In this document: piece by piece, positions 6,777 to 13,761 of the stretch
Position numbering within the stretch: the first letter of the stretch is position 1
How the letters are laid out: every line of letters begins with the position of its first letter
Assembly: GCA_025355115.1 (NCBI GenBank)
Contig: JANXLO010000403.1
Coordinates: forward strand, 1-14,175
Direction of reading: 5' to 3'
Origin: Chthonomonadaceae bacterium
Lineage (GTDB): Bacteria; Armatimonadota; Chthonomonadetes; Chthonomonadales; Chthonomonadaceae
Length of the DNA stretch: 14,175 nt
Notes under the pieces: generated by a model
What the model saw: only the letters and a program-made list of their open reading frames with translations
Databases searched by the model: none
Told to the model about the DNA's origin: nothing
Program-made: the position numbers and the translations under genes

Positions 6777-7886
6777 TCACCCGCGTTGCTCCAGCAGCTC
6801 TCGATAGAGACCTTCGATCTGATCTACCATTACGTTCGCTGAAAAGCGCGTTTCGGCGCGGTGACGCGCCTCTTCGCCCATTCTCCGCAGCCCCTCCGGA
6901 TCCCCCAGAATTTGGATCAGAGCGTCCGCCAAATCTTTGGGATTGCGCTCGATCAGCAGGCCGGTGACGCCGTTCTCGACCAGTTCAGGATTGCCTCCCG
7001 CGCGCGTCGCCACCACGGGCTTGCTCAGAGCCATCCCTTCGATGATGGCCATGCTGCACGCCTCATAGCGGGAGGGCAATGTCAGCACATCCATCGCGGA
7101 CATCAGCCGATGCACATCCTCGCGCTGGCCGGTGAACCGCAGCCGCTCCGCCATTCCTTGAGCCGCCGTTATCTCCCAGAGCTCCTTTTGTATCTTGGGC
7201 TCCACGGAGCCGACGCAGACGATGTAGGCGCGCGCCCGCGCCTCGACTATGCGCTTCACCGCTTCAGCCAAGACGAAATGCCCTTTGAACTCCTCGACAC
7301 GGGCAAAAATTCCGATAAGCTCGGCGTCCGGCGGGAGGCTGAACTCGGCCCTCACAGGCAGCGCGTTGAGGGCTCCAGCCGCCGCGGCTTCTGCGGCGGT
7401 GGAGACGAAATCGGTGCCGTTGTAGATTGTCTGAATCCGCTGCGCGGGGACGCCCTTGTGCATGAGGCCTTTTTTGAGGAAATCAGAGACGGTAACGATG
7501 CGCCCGCGCCTGGGCGGAAACAGGCAACGATAGGCAAGATCGGCAGTGCGGCAGTGAACGGAGGATATGAGCGGAACACGAGCGAATCGCCCGGCCAGCA
7601 GCCCGGTGTAGGTGGCTCGAGTGAGGTGAGCGTGGATGAGGTCGAAGCCCTGCTCTCGTATAAGGCGCGTGAGCTGAATAGGAGCGCGAACCGAGCCCCG
7701 CAGAGTCCGCATATCCATTTCAGTCAGGGGAATGCCCGCGGCTCGAAGCTGATCCGGCAGCCAGCCACCCGGCGGGCAGATGGCGTGCAGAGTATGTCCC
7801 CGTCGACGCAGCAGCTCCGAAAGCACGACGACGTGCTTCTCCGCACCCGATATTCGCGAACTGGAGCATACCTGAAGAATCTTCAT
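6777..7886 (-). CDS. GT-B glycosyltransferase, GT4 family
   Basis: A retaining glycosyltransferase of the GT4 type, moving a sugar from a nucleotide donor to a glycan or lipid-linked acceptor on the cytoplasmic face. The protein starts MKILQVCSSSRISGAEKHV, the classical N-terminal acceptor domain with the glycine-containing loop. FDLIHAHLTRA around residue 85 ends the next strand. The C-terminal donor domain shows IGIFARVEEFKGH (Arg and Lys that hold the donor phosphates), and the EX7E motif lies in RYEACSMAIIEGMALSKPVV. This fits the family length (369 residues). I start at ATG 7886 because MKILxxCS is the conserved family start; a GTG at 7901 would add five residues. Neither has a clear ribosome-binding site, and an extended -10 lies six bases before the ATG. 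It is upstream of the polysaccharide deacetylase, so both probably serve extracellular polysaccharide synthesis. The sugar is not predictable. Confidence 0.9.
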   Translation of the reverse strand: MKILQVCSSSRISGAEKHVVVLSELLRRRGHTLHAICPPGGWLPDQLRAAGIPLTEMDMRTLRGSVRAPIQLTRLIREQGFDLIHAHLTRATYTGLLAGRFARVPLISSVHCRTADLAYRCLFPPRRGRIVTVSDFLKKGLMHKGVPAQRIQTIYNGTDFVSTAAEAAAAGALNALPVRAEFSLPPDAELIGIFARVEEFKGHFVLAEAVKRIVEARARAYIVCVGSVEPKIQKELWEITAAQGMAERLRFTGQREDVHRLMSAMDVLTLPSRYEACSMAIIEGMALSKPVVATRAGGNPELVENGVTGLLIERNPKDLADALIQILGDPEGLRRMGEEARHRAETRFSANVMVDQIEGLYRELLEQRG

Positions 7887-7891
7887 ACTGT

Positions 7892-7900
7892 ATGATAGCA
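7892..7900 (-). promoter_or_regulatory. Extended -10 element placed for a leaderless glycosyltransferase message
   Basis: The minus strand reads TGCTATCAT, a five-of-six -10 hexamer with an extended TGn, ending five bases before the glycosyltransferase ATG. No recognisable -35 or ribosome-binding site exists in this interval. Transcription from it would begin at or next to the start codon. Confidence 0.25.
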
Positions 7901-7983
7901 CTCAAATGCCCGTTAGGGGAATGCATCGATGTCAGAGTCGTTCTCGAGCACGGGCGGGAAAGCAAAATCGGTGAGGCGCGGTC

Positions 7984-8724
7984 TCAGGAGTGAGGCTCTG
8001 CCTCGAAGTGGATCGCAGGCAACTCCAGCACGGCTCGCCGTAGAGCCTGTTCCCATTGGGTATGGATGCCGAGCAGATCGGGATCCCGAGACGAGAAGCG
8101 CCGATGGTGCGTAATGCGCAGAGAGTCGGCGTGATAGACGAGCAGGTCGATGGGAGGGCCGACCGTGAGGTTCGAGCGAATCGTGGAGTCGATAGATATG
8201 AGCGCGTACTTGGCGGCCTGCTCCAGCGTTGTATACTCATAGTGAACGCCCCGGTCGAGGATCGGACGCCCGTACTTCGTCTCTCCGATCTGAAGATACG
8301 GGGTGTCCTCCGCCGCGCAGAGCGGATTGCCCTGCGGATAGATCAGGTAGAGGTCGTGCCGCTGTCCGGCGATCTGTCCTCCCAGAATGAGATGAGTATT
8401 GAACCGGAAGTCGTCCCGCTCCATCGCCGAGCGGTCGAGGTCGGAGACTCGCCTGATCTGATTGCCGAGGATGCGGGCTGCCTCGTACATCGAAGCGGCT
8501 TTCGCCAGCCCTTCTCCCTGCTCCCACTCGGAGCGCAAAAGCGTCAGGACGGACTGCGACAGCGAGAGGCTTCCGCTCGTGAGTATCACAAAAACTCGCT
8601 CGCCGGGCTGCTCGAAAATATGCATTTTCCGGCACAAATTCACCTGGTCGTACCCGGCATTGCTCCGCGAATCCGAGGCCAAAACAAGCCCCTCGCGCAG
8701 CGTGATTCCAAGGCAATAAGTCAT
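7984..8724 (-). CDS. Anbu (proteasome/HslV-related) peptidase
   Basis: A self-compartmentalising N-terminal nucleophile hydrolase of the Anbu type (ancestral beta subunit, COG3484). The 246-residue protein begins MTYCLGITLREGLVLASDSR. After removal of Met, Thr1 is the nucleophile, and Asp17 (ASDSRSNAG) and Lys32 (LCRKMHIFE) fill the standard catalytic positions. PGERVFVILTSGSLSLSQ is also typical of Anbu. I start at ATG 8724, nine bases after GAGGAG; a TTG at 8733 would bury the catalytic Thr behind three more residues. Known Anbu genes usually sit with alpha-E, a circularly permuted ATP-grasp protein and a transglutaminase. None is here: the upstream neighbour, 38 bases away on the same strand, is a c-type-cytochrome-like secreted protein, and downstream is the glycosyltransferase. 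Its natural substrate is unknown. Identity is well supported; the operon link is inference. Confidence 0.93.
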   Translation of the reverse strand: MTYCLGITLREGLVLASDSRSNAGYDQVNLCRKMHIFEQPGERVFVILTSGSLSLSQSVLTLLRSEWEQGEGLAKAASMYEAARILGNQIRRVSDLDRSAMERDDFRFNTHLILGGQIAGQRHDLYLIYPQGNPLCAAEDTPYLQIGETKYGRPILDRGVHYEYTTLEQAAKYALISIDSTIRSNLTVGPPIDLLVYHADSLRITHHRRFSSRDPDLLGIHTQWEQALRRAVLELPAIHFEAEPHS

Positions 8725-8762
8725 GCGTGGCAACTCCTCGAAACAGTCCTGATAAAGATACC

Positions 8763-10106
8763 CTATTTCGCGCTCGGCGGGTCGGTTTTCACTGCCGGCT
8801 TGCTGTCGGATGCGGCGAAATCGGGCTTGGTGTCGGTGAGTATTTCGAGGATGGCTTTGCGTTCGGCAGTGGAGAGGTGACTGAATTCCGGGCTGTTGTC
8901 CTTGCCGGTCAGCACCTCTCTGAGACGCTGATAGAGATATGATTTTGCCTCTGTGGGGAGTGCATCGAAAGCCTCAGTGTAGATGAGGTAGCTGCAGGGA
9001 TAGCGGAGCAGCCGATGATGCAGGTCAAGCTGGCGCAGCGAACGATGCTGATGGTCGAAAGGGCCCTGCGCGGCGAAGGTCTCGGCATATCCTGAGTTCC
9101 CGGTCACTGCGTCCGTCAGGGGCGCCTCCTTCACAAACAGCATCGCCTCCAACAGCGGATCACAGACGCTGCGGATGCGGCTTCTTGTGCTGTCGGAGCG
9201 ATAGCCGACGGGACGCTGAAGTTCCCGGTTCAGCTGCGCCTCGTCGTAGAGAGCCATGCGCGCTCCGTATCCAGCTTTGGTCAGGAGGGTCTGCACCCTG
9301 GTCTGGTGCTCGGCAACCAGAAGGGCGACGATGTCGCTTTGCGGAGTCAGATAAGGCGAGGTGTCGAGCAGGCTGTGGAGGCTCTTGAGATTGGCACCCT
9401 TCTCTCGGTCGAGAATGACGTTCTCCTCCCCCCGCGCGAAGGCGTTCCCCATGTGGCGCATGACTCCATGCTGGCCGGTGACGTACCAGCCGCCCCAGCG
9501 CTCCGAGAGTGGGCTCTGGTCGGTAGTGAGGTAGGTTCCCGCGCGGAATTCGGGCATTCCATCGATGCGAGCGTAGACGGAGCGCATGATGAGCCCGGGC
9601 ACTCCTGCGGTCATGGAGGAGTTGTGGCACTGGAGACATTCGTAGGTCTGGCGCTGAAAGCGGGGCCGCCCGCCGCTCTCCTGCTGCAGCGTGTAGAAGA
9701 CCGCACCCAATTGCGGAGACTGCACGGCGACCTCCACGACGGAGCCGTCCTGCACCCACCCGACGTAGGAACTGTCGTTGAAATAGAGGGCGCGGGGAGC
9801 ATGCGGCGTGATGAGGTCGCGCTGAAAGCTGGTTTTCGAAAACACCAGCATCTGCGACGACACGGGAATCTTTAGCTGTGCGAGCACCGAGCTCAGGTAG
9901 CCGTTCTTCCGATTGAATGTCAGGCGAACACGCCCCGCATCCATCTCTTTCTGAAGTCGGGAGACAGGATCGTCGGAGGTCTGTTTGATGTACTGTATGG
10001 CGGGATGATCGAAATCGTCCCGCTCCTGCCCGCCCGCCAAGCAGAGTGCCGGAAGCAGCATCGTCAGCAGTCCTAGGCCCGCCCATTTTGCTCGCAAACG
10101 AAGCAT
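8763..10106 (-). CDS. Secreted protein with one c-type heme motif
   Basis: A 447-residue protein starting MLRLRAKWAGLGLLTMLLPA, a signal peptide with a basic start and hydrophobic core, likely cut after the LCLAG stretch near residue 25. A single CxxCH heme-attachment motif, CLQCH, lies at 157-161, followed by NSSMTAGVPGLIMRSVYARI. Further conserved-looking blocks are GTYLTTDQSPLSERWGGWYV, TGQHGVMRHMGN and a late PCSYLIYTEAFDALP. The body is mostly unlike small cytochromes c. From memory it resembles uncharacterised cytochrome-containing proteins of Planctomycetota and Acidobacteriota in which CHNSS is followed by a TDQSP-x(4)-RWGG-like block; I cannot assign a reaction. It should be periplasmic and covalently heme-bearing. 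The ATG at 10106 is chosen because the signal peptide begins there; an upstream extension of 46 codons would overlap the probable promoter. The C-terminal tail is Lys/Pro/Ser-rich and probably disordered. It likely leads a minus-strand operon with Anbu. Confidence 0.85.
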   Translation of the reverse strand: MLRLRAKWAGLGLLTMLLPALCLAGGQERDDFDHPAIQYIKQTSDDPVSRLQKEMDAGRVRLTFNRKNGYLSSVLAQLKIPVSSQMLVFSKTSFQRDLITPHAPRALYFNDSSYVGWVQDGSVVEVAVQSPQLGAVFYTLQQESGGRPRFQRQTYECLQCHNSSMTAGVPGLIMRSVYARIDGMPEFRAGTYLTTDQSPLSERWGGWYVTGQHGVMRHMGNAFARGEENVILDREKGANLKSLHSLLDTSPYLTPQSDIVALLVAEHQTRVQTLLTKAGYGARMALYDEAQLNRELQRPVGYRSDSTRSRIRSVCDPLLEAMLFVKEAPLTDAVTGNSGYAETFAAQGPFDHQHRSLRQLDLHHRLLRYPCSYLIYTEAFDALPTEAKSYLYQRLREVLTGKDNSPEFSHLSTAERKAILEILTDTKPDFAASDSKPAVKTDPPSAK

Positions 10107-10172
10107 TACTTCTGTCGCCTTCCCGCTCGAACCAATCTTCGCCGGCCTCGAAGCCGACCACAAGCGGACTCT

Positions 10173-10202
10173 ATTGTATCCTATTTTTCTCCGGTCTGTC
10201 GG
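10173..10202 (-). promoter_or_regulatory. Probable promoter of the cytochrome-Anbu transcript
   Basis: On the minus strand TACAAT (plus 10173-10178) is preceded, after 18 bases, by CCGACA (plus 10197-10202), which matches four of six -35 bases. It lies 67 bases before the cytochrome-like gene's ATG. It is a moderate match only. Confidence 0.4.
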
Positions 10203-10379
10203 GCGCATCTGTCTTGAAAGGAAGAGGAGGAAACCAGCGGGCAAAGGTTGAATGGCGACTCTGTGGCATTATTGTGCCTGTGCGCTGTGTATCTAGGCTT
10301 ATTAGAAGAGCGTGCAAGGCGGGCGACCTGTCTGTGTGCGAATACCGCTTTCAGTCGATCCTCATATAGGAGAACCGTA

Positions 10380-10853
10380 GTGCCGATCAAGGGCATGCAT
10401 TCCATGTTTTACAGTTCCGAGGCTAAGCAGCTCCGGTTATTCCTCCGGGATAAGCTCGGGCTCGCTGCCACCGATGTCGGAGGAGGCTGGCTCATCTTCG
10501 ATCTGCCGGAGGCGGATTTGGGCTGTCATCCAACGGATGATGCAGGCGGACCCGCTTCCGGAACCTGCGACGTCTCCTTCTACACGGACGACATTGAGGT
10601 CACGATGAGGGAGCTTGAGTCGCGCGGCGTCGAGTTCACCTCGCCCGCCGAAGACCACGGATATGGCCTGGTCACTCACTTTCTTGCTCCCGGCGGCCTG
10701 AAAATACAGCTCTATCAGCCGCTTTACAGCAAAGTCGCCCCTGTTCCCGTCGCGATGGAGCCTCCACAAGAGGATTCAGCGCAAACCGAAGGGAAGCACG
10801 AGCAGATCGGCAAGATCGTCTGGCAGGATCTGACGGTTCCAAACCAGGACTGA
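10380..10853 (+). CDS. VOC-superfamily protein (glyoxalase/bleomycin-resistance fold)
   Basis: A 157-residue single-domain member of the vicinal-oxygen-chelate superfamily. It starts VPIKGMHSMFYSSEAKQLRL at a GTG, seven bases after AGGAG (10368-10372). The beta-alpha-beta-beta-beta layout is visible: the KGMHSMFYSS strand, the KQLRLFLRDKLGL helix, GGGWLIFDLPEADLGCHP, then the second module CDVSFYTDDIEVTMRELESRG with HFLAPGGLKIQLYQP closing. Many members use His/Glu metal ligands; His7 and His51 are candidates, while the final Glu position appears as Gln or Tyr in IQLYQP, so metal binding and catalysis are uncertain. About 40 residues at the C-terminus, rich in Pro, Glu and Gln, are an extension beyond the fold. 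It is followed after 17 bases by a DinB-like gene, an arrangement typical of stress- or thiol-linked accessory pairs. An upstream in-frame ATG at 10248 lacks a ribosome-binding site. Confidence 0.88.
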   Translation: MPIKGMHSMFYSSEAKQLRLFLRDKLGLAATDVGGGWLIFDLPEADLGCHPTDDAGGPASGTCDVSFYTDDIEVTMRELESRGVEFTSPAEDHGYGLVTHFLAPGGLKIQLYQPLYSKVAPVPVAMEPPQEDSAQTEGKHEQIGKIVWQDLTVPNQD

Positions 10854-10870
10854 AATTGAAGGAGAAACAC

Positions 10871-11326
10871 ATGAACGTCAAGGACTACATCATCGCGGCT
10901 ACATTCAAGATTGCCGACGATTTCATGCGTGACGTCCGCGCGGTGCCGGAGGACAAGCTGCTGTGGAAGCCGCTGGACAACGGCCGCTCGGTGCTGGATC
11001 TGGCCCAGGAGTGCGCGCACTGCCCGCTCTGGACGGTGAGCACGATCGCGGACATACTTGGCGTGAAGGCCAGCGTCGAGGAGTACGAGGCGACCGCGAC
11101 ATGGACGACCGTGGACGCTTGCGATCAGGCTCTCCGCAGACATCTCGTGCAGTACAAGGAGTGCGTCCTGGCCTTCCCTGAGGAGCGGATTGGAGAGAGC
11201 GTGACCATCCAGTGGGGCACGTTCACGATGCCGGAGGTCTTCTCGTTCGCGCACTGGAACCTGACCTATCACTCGGGCCAGGTGAACTACATCCAGACTC
11301 TCTATGGTGATCGCGAAATGCGGTAG
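10871..11326 (+). CDS. DinB/DfsB-like four-helix protein
   Basis: A 151-residue protein of the DinB-like superfamily (four-helix bundle, divalent metal site). It begins MNVKDYIIAATFKIADDFMR, and the three expected metal-binding histidines are H50 (QECAHCPLW), H128 (FSFAHWN) and H134 (LTYHSGQVNYIQTLYGD). The closing HSGQ-x(5)-LYG motif is distinctive of the family. Members include thiol-dependent metalloenzymes such as S-transferases, but the substrate of this one is not readable. The ATG at 10871 has AAGGAG six bases upstream; the TTG at 10856 would put that ribosome-binding site inside the gene. Its start is 17 bases after the VOC gene, so the two are almost surely co-transcribed. A palindromic repeat element begins ten bases after its stop and probably also ends the transcript. 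Confidence 0.9.
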   Translation: MNVKDYIIAATFKIADDFMRDVRAVPEDKLLWKPLDNGRSVLDLAQECAHCPLWTVSTIADILGVKASVEEYEATATWTTVDACDQALRRHLVQYKECVLAFPEERIGESVTIQWGTFTMPEVFSFAHWNLTYHSGQVNYIQTLYGDREMR

Positions 11327-11336
11327 GCAGATGGTA

Positions 11337-11534
11337 AGCTCGCTTCGCTCGTTGCCTAACCCCCCGGCCCCCTTCCCTTGAGGGAAGAGGAGCTCAATGC
11401 AGCAGAGCCTCCGTTGAAATCACATGGATATTGCCCTCCGGGTCCTGCTTAACTGAGGGAAAAGCGTCCCGTCCTGACTCCCCCTTCCCTTCAGGGAAGG
11501 GGGCCGGGAAGTTAGGCAACGAGCGAAGCGAGCT
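11337..11534. repeat. MITE-like palindromic element with nested hairpins
   Basis: Arms of 42 bases at 11337-11378 and 11493-11534 are inverted copies of each other, identical at 40 positions, and both begin AGCTCGCTTCGCTCGTTGCC read inwards. Each arm runs into a smaller hairpin: CTTCCCT/AGGGAAG at 11372-11387 and an 11-bp perfect stem at 11480-11503. The 198-base element encodes no protein. It resembles GC-rich non-autonomous inverted-repeat elements dispersed in many environmental bacterial genomes. It lies between convergent genes, where it can also act as a terminator. No target-site duplication is evident. Confidence 0.75.
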
Positions 11535-11565
11535 CTCTCCTTAATTGAGAAACGTGCAAAGGGAG

Positions 11566-12045
11566 CTATTTTTCGGAGGGAGCGGGCATCCTATTGAAGG
11601 TTTTGAGGAAGATTTCCCTGTCCCCATCTCCCAGGCCTTCACCGATTTTCTGCGCTTGCTGGTAGTGCTCTTTGTGCAGAACGGAATCTCCTGAGGCTGC
11701 GGCGGCATTGGCGAGAACGGCATGGAGGAAGGCGAGCTCCCATGGCTCCGAGCTTCTGCCAGTGAAGTAAGTCTCGGCGGCTTGGGCATAGCGCATCGCC
11801 TCGACGCCCTCCCCGCGCAGCGCATGGACACGGGCTAGCAACAGGTCGGCGTGGGCGCGGTTGTGCTCCGTCCCGACTTTGCGCCAGTGGTAAGCGGAGG
11901 CGCATGACGTGAGGAGCAGGTCGGTTTTCTCCTCCTCCGTCAGCGCCTCTCGCTCAGTCGTTCTCCACGATTCGTTGTTGGTCTCGACGGCGAACCATCG
12001 GTGCCGCTTCGCCAGCTCCGTCTCGTTCGGGCGTTCGTAGCTCAT
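11566..12045 (-). CDS. Conserved hypothetical, TPR-like helical protein
   Basis: A soluble 159-residue all-helical protein. It starts MSYERPNETELAKRHRWFAV and contains SCASAYHWRKVGTEHNRAHA, then LLLARVHALRGEGVEAMRYA, FLHAVLANAAAASGD and HYQQAQKIGEGLGD. The paired helices with small residues at regular steps suggest two or three tetratricopeptide-like units. Proteins with the same HRWFAVExNNxxW start, AxHWxKVGT centre and DREIFLxTFxxxPxP end are, from memory, widespread single-copy hypotheticals in environmental bacteria; their function is unknown to me. The ATG at 12045 has GAGG about nine bases upstream. It lies 69 bases after the DUF4287/DUF5655 gene on the same strand, so they may share a transcript. 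Its stop is 31 bases from the palindromic element, which may act as its terminator. Confidence 0.8.
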   Translation of the reverse strand: MSYERPNETELAKRHRWFAVETNNESWRTTEREALTEEEKTDLLLTSCASAYHWRKVGTEHNRAHADLLLARVHALRGEGVEAMRYAQAAETYFTGRSSEPWELAFLHAVLANAAAASGDSVLHKEHYQQAQKIGEGLGDGDREIFLKTFNRMPAPSEK

Positions 12046-12114
12046 CGTTCTGTACCTCTTCGGGCGGGCGTCACGCGGGACGCGCCCTTCGTGACTTGCG
12101 GGGTTTAAGGGCGT

Positions 12115-12675
12115 TCAGGCGGCATCGTAGGCGGCGCGGAGCCAGCCTAGGAGATCTGCGTCGATCTCCTGTAGGCTGTGGAGGCGCACCCGATGCGTGA
12201 CCATGGAGTTGAAGCTTCCGGAGGCCTCAAGGCGATCTGTGGCCGGCAGTCCCTTGAGGGTCAGTCCGATGTCGAGACGCCCGGCGGCGGGCTGGAGCAG
12301 TCCGAACTGCTTGGAGCGGCGCAGGCTAACGTAGGCTTTCTTGGGTGAGAAATCGATGTCCTCTCCAAATGCGCCTATGGCTTCTGCAACGGCGTCGTAG
12401 AGAGGCCTCTGCGCGGCCTTCGCGCCCGAGTACTGTTCGGCGATGAGATCGACTGTGCCTGAATCTGGGCTGTCGGCAGCGAGCGTTCGCAGGGCGATCT
12501 GATGCGCGTAGCCGTGCGTCAGGCCATGCTGCAGCTTGATGTGCTCGACGAGCGCCTTGTGCTTGTCGATTCCCGTGGCTCGCCCAAGCGCCGCCCACTC
12601 GTCGATCGACCTGCCGGTGGCCGTCTCGAGATTCCGATACAGCGATGCCATTCCCTCTGCCGGGGATGTTGCCAT
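12115..12675 (-). CDS. DUF4287 and DUF5655 two-domain protein
   Basis: A 186-residue protein of two small domains. The N-terminal one (about 1-68), with MASLYRNLETATGRSIDEWA and KLQHGLTHGYAHQIALRTLA, matches DUF4287. The C-terminal one (about 85-184), with FGEDIDFSPKKAYVSLRRSK, QFGLLQPAAGRLDIGLTLKG and THRVRLHSLQEIDADLLGWL, matches DUF5655, a basic domain that often ends such proteins. No function is established to my knowledge; the basic beta-rich end suggests binding to nucleic acid or a partner protein. The ATG at 12675 has AGGGAG about ten bases upstream. The open frame continues upstream across cas6 on the other strand, but that extension (to 13680) is a shadow. It is divergent from cas6 with 153 bases between. 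No sign of involvement in the CRISPR locus is seen. Confidence 0.88.
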   Translation of the reverse strand: MATSPAEGMASLYRNLETATGRSIDEWAALGRATGIDKHKALVEHIKLQHGLTHGYAHQIALRTLAADSPDSGTVDLIAEQYSGAKAAQRPLYDAVAEAIGAFGEDIDFSPKKAYVSLRRSKQFGLLQPAAGRLDIGLTLKGLPATDRLEASGSFNSMVTHRVRLHSLQEIDADLLGWLRAAYDAA

Positions 12676-12828
12676 ATTCCTTTTTCTCCCTGACTGTATG
12701 TCGGCGCAATGCCGGATGAGTTTTCTCGTCACGCCGCCCTTTCTCCTGCCGAACGGGGAAAAATAGAGTCGCCATGCGGCAAGCTCTCCGCTCGCCGCAG
12801 TCAATCTGACTTTGCTCCAGGAAACCCG

Positions 12829-13623
12829 ATGCCACACGCACTGATGCTGATGATGCAGCCGATGGACGATGCTCTGCCCCCGCAGGATGTGGGGGAGTGC
12901 GCCCATGCCGCGTTCTTCGCGCTGCTGGCGCAGGCGGACGCTGGGCTTGCGGAGCGGCTGCACACGAATGCGGAGCGCAAGCCGTTCACGCTCTGCCCGC
13001 TCTTCCGGGATCGAAATAGGCCGAGCGAGGGCTGTGCGCTGCGGCTGACTCTGCTGGACGAGGCGTTGCTGCCCGCGATGCTTGCGGGACTGCTGACGTC
13101 CCAGGCCTCGAACGTGATCCGGCTCGGCGGTGCCTGCTACCGCATCACGAGCATCCAGACGACCGGGCAGGCGCATCCGCTGGCGGGCACGGCGAGCTAT
13201 CGGGAGTTGCTCGACGCGCCGGGCCGGGAGGCGCTGCGGCTGCGCTTCTCCACGCCGACGGTGTTCCGCTCGCAGAGGCGGGATGTGCTCTGGCCGGAGC
13301 CCCGGCTTCTGTGGCAGTCGTGGGTTCGCGCCTGGAATGCCTGCGCCCCCGCCGAGCTTGCGCTGCCGAACGAGGCGCAGTTGGTCGCGCTGGCGGAGTC
13401 CGGGGTGCAGGTCGTCGGTTATCGCCTGGAGACGCAGCGCATCGCCTTCGCGCGCGAGTGGCAGCCCGGCTTCATCGGCGTCTGCGAATTCGATCTGCGC
13501 GACCTCGCCCCAACAGACCGCGCGCACCTCACCGCGCTCGCCGAGTTCTCCTTCTTCTCCGGCACAGGACGCAAAACAGGCATGGGCATGGGCCAGACTC
13601 AACTCGACTCTGCGCGAACGTGA
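12829..13623 (+). CDS. cas6: CRISPR-associated endoribonuclease Cas6
   Basis: Cas6 cuts the CRISPR precursor RNA within each repeat, leaving an eight-base 5' handle. The 264-residue protein has the expected form: an N-terminal ferredoxin-like domain with AAFFALLAQADAGLAERLH, then KPFTLCPLF. His45 and Lys51 in LHTNAERKPFTLCPL match the catalytic His and Lys of archaeal Cas6 proteins in position and spacing; a tyrosine equal to the third residue is replaced by Phe nearby. The C-terminal glycine-rich RNA-binding loop is FSFFSGTGRKTGMGMGQ, a strong family signature. I start at ATG 12829, six bases after AGGA; an in-frame ATG at 12709 lacks a site. The array begins 138 bases after the stop on the same strand. 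No cas1, cas2, cas3 or effector gene lies within the window, although one might begin past its right edge. Confidence 0.9.
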   Translation: MPHALMLMMQPMDDALPPQDVGECAHAAFFALLAQADAGLAERLHTNAERKPFTLCPLFRDRNRPSEGCALRLTLLDEALLPAMLAGLLTSQASNVIRLGGACYRITSIQTTGQAHPLAGTASYRELLDAPGREALRLRFSTPTVFRSQRRDVLWPEPRLLWQSWVRAWNACAPAELALPNEAQLVALAESGVQVVGYRLETQRIAFAREWQPGFIGVCEFDLRDLAPTDRAHLTALAEFSFFSGTGRKTGMGMGQTQLDSART

Positions 13624-13761
13624 AGCGGCGACCCTCCACAGCAGAGGTTCGCGCAAGCAAATCCACGCTTCCAATCTCAAATCACAGCACTGCCGCCACG
13701 ACCCATTTCAATTCAAGCAGGAATCTACCATAATGTCACCGAATATACACTTGACCTGACC
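13624..13761 (+). promoter_or_regulatory. Putative CRISPR leader
   Basis: The 138 bases between cas6 and the first repeat are less GC-rich than both neighbours and hold no gene. Because repeat decay increases to the right, the best-conserved end abuts this stretch, which makes it the likely leader. No clear promoter hexamers are seen. Confidence 0.45.

Noticed and set aside
6861..7895. A 344-codon plus-strand frame opposite the glycosyltransferase
   Set aside because: No domain and no ribosome-binding site; the opposite strand has clear GT4 motifs.
9160..10161. A 333-codon minus-strand frame overlapping the cytochrome-like gene
   Set aside because: Out-of-frame shadow with high Arg, Ser and Gly; the CLQCH frame has a signal peptide and conserved blocks.
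10107..10244. N-terminal extension of the cytochrome-like protein by 46 codons
   Set aside because: It would push the signal peptide inside the protein and overlap the probable promoter.
12676..13680. Upstream extension of the DUF4287/DUF5655 frame across cas6
   Set aside because: The extra 335 codons are Arg-rich low-complexity antisense to cas6; the protein family begins at the ATG at 12675 with a ribosome-binding site.
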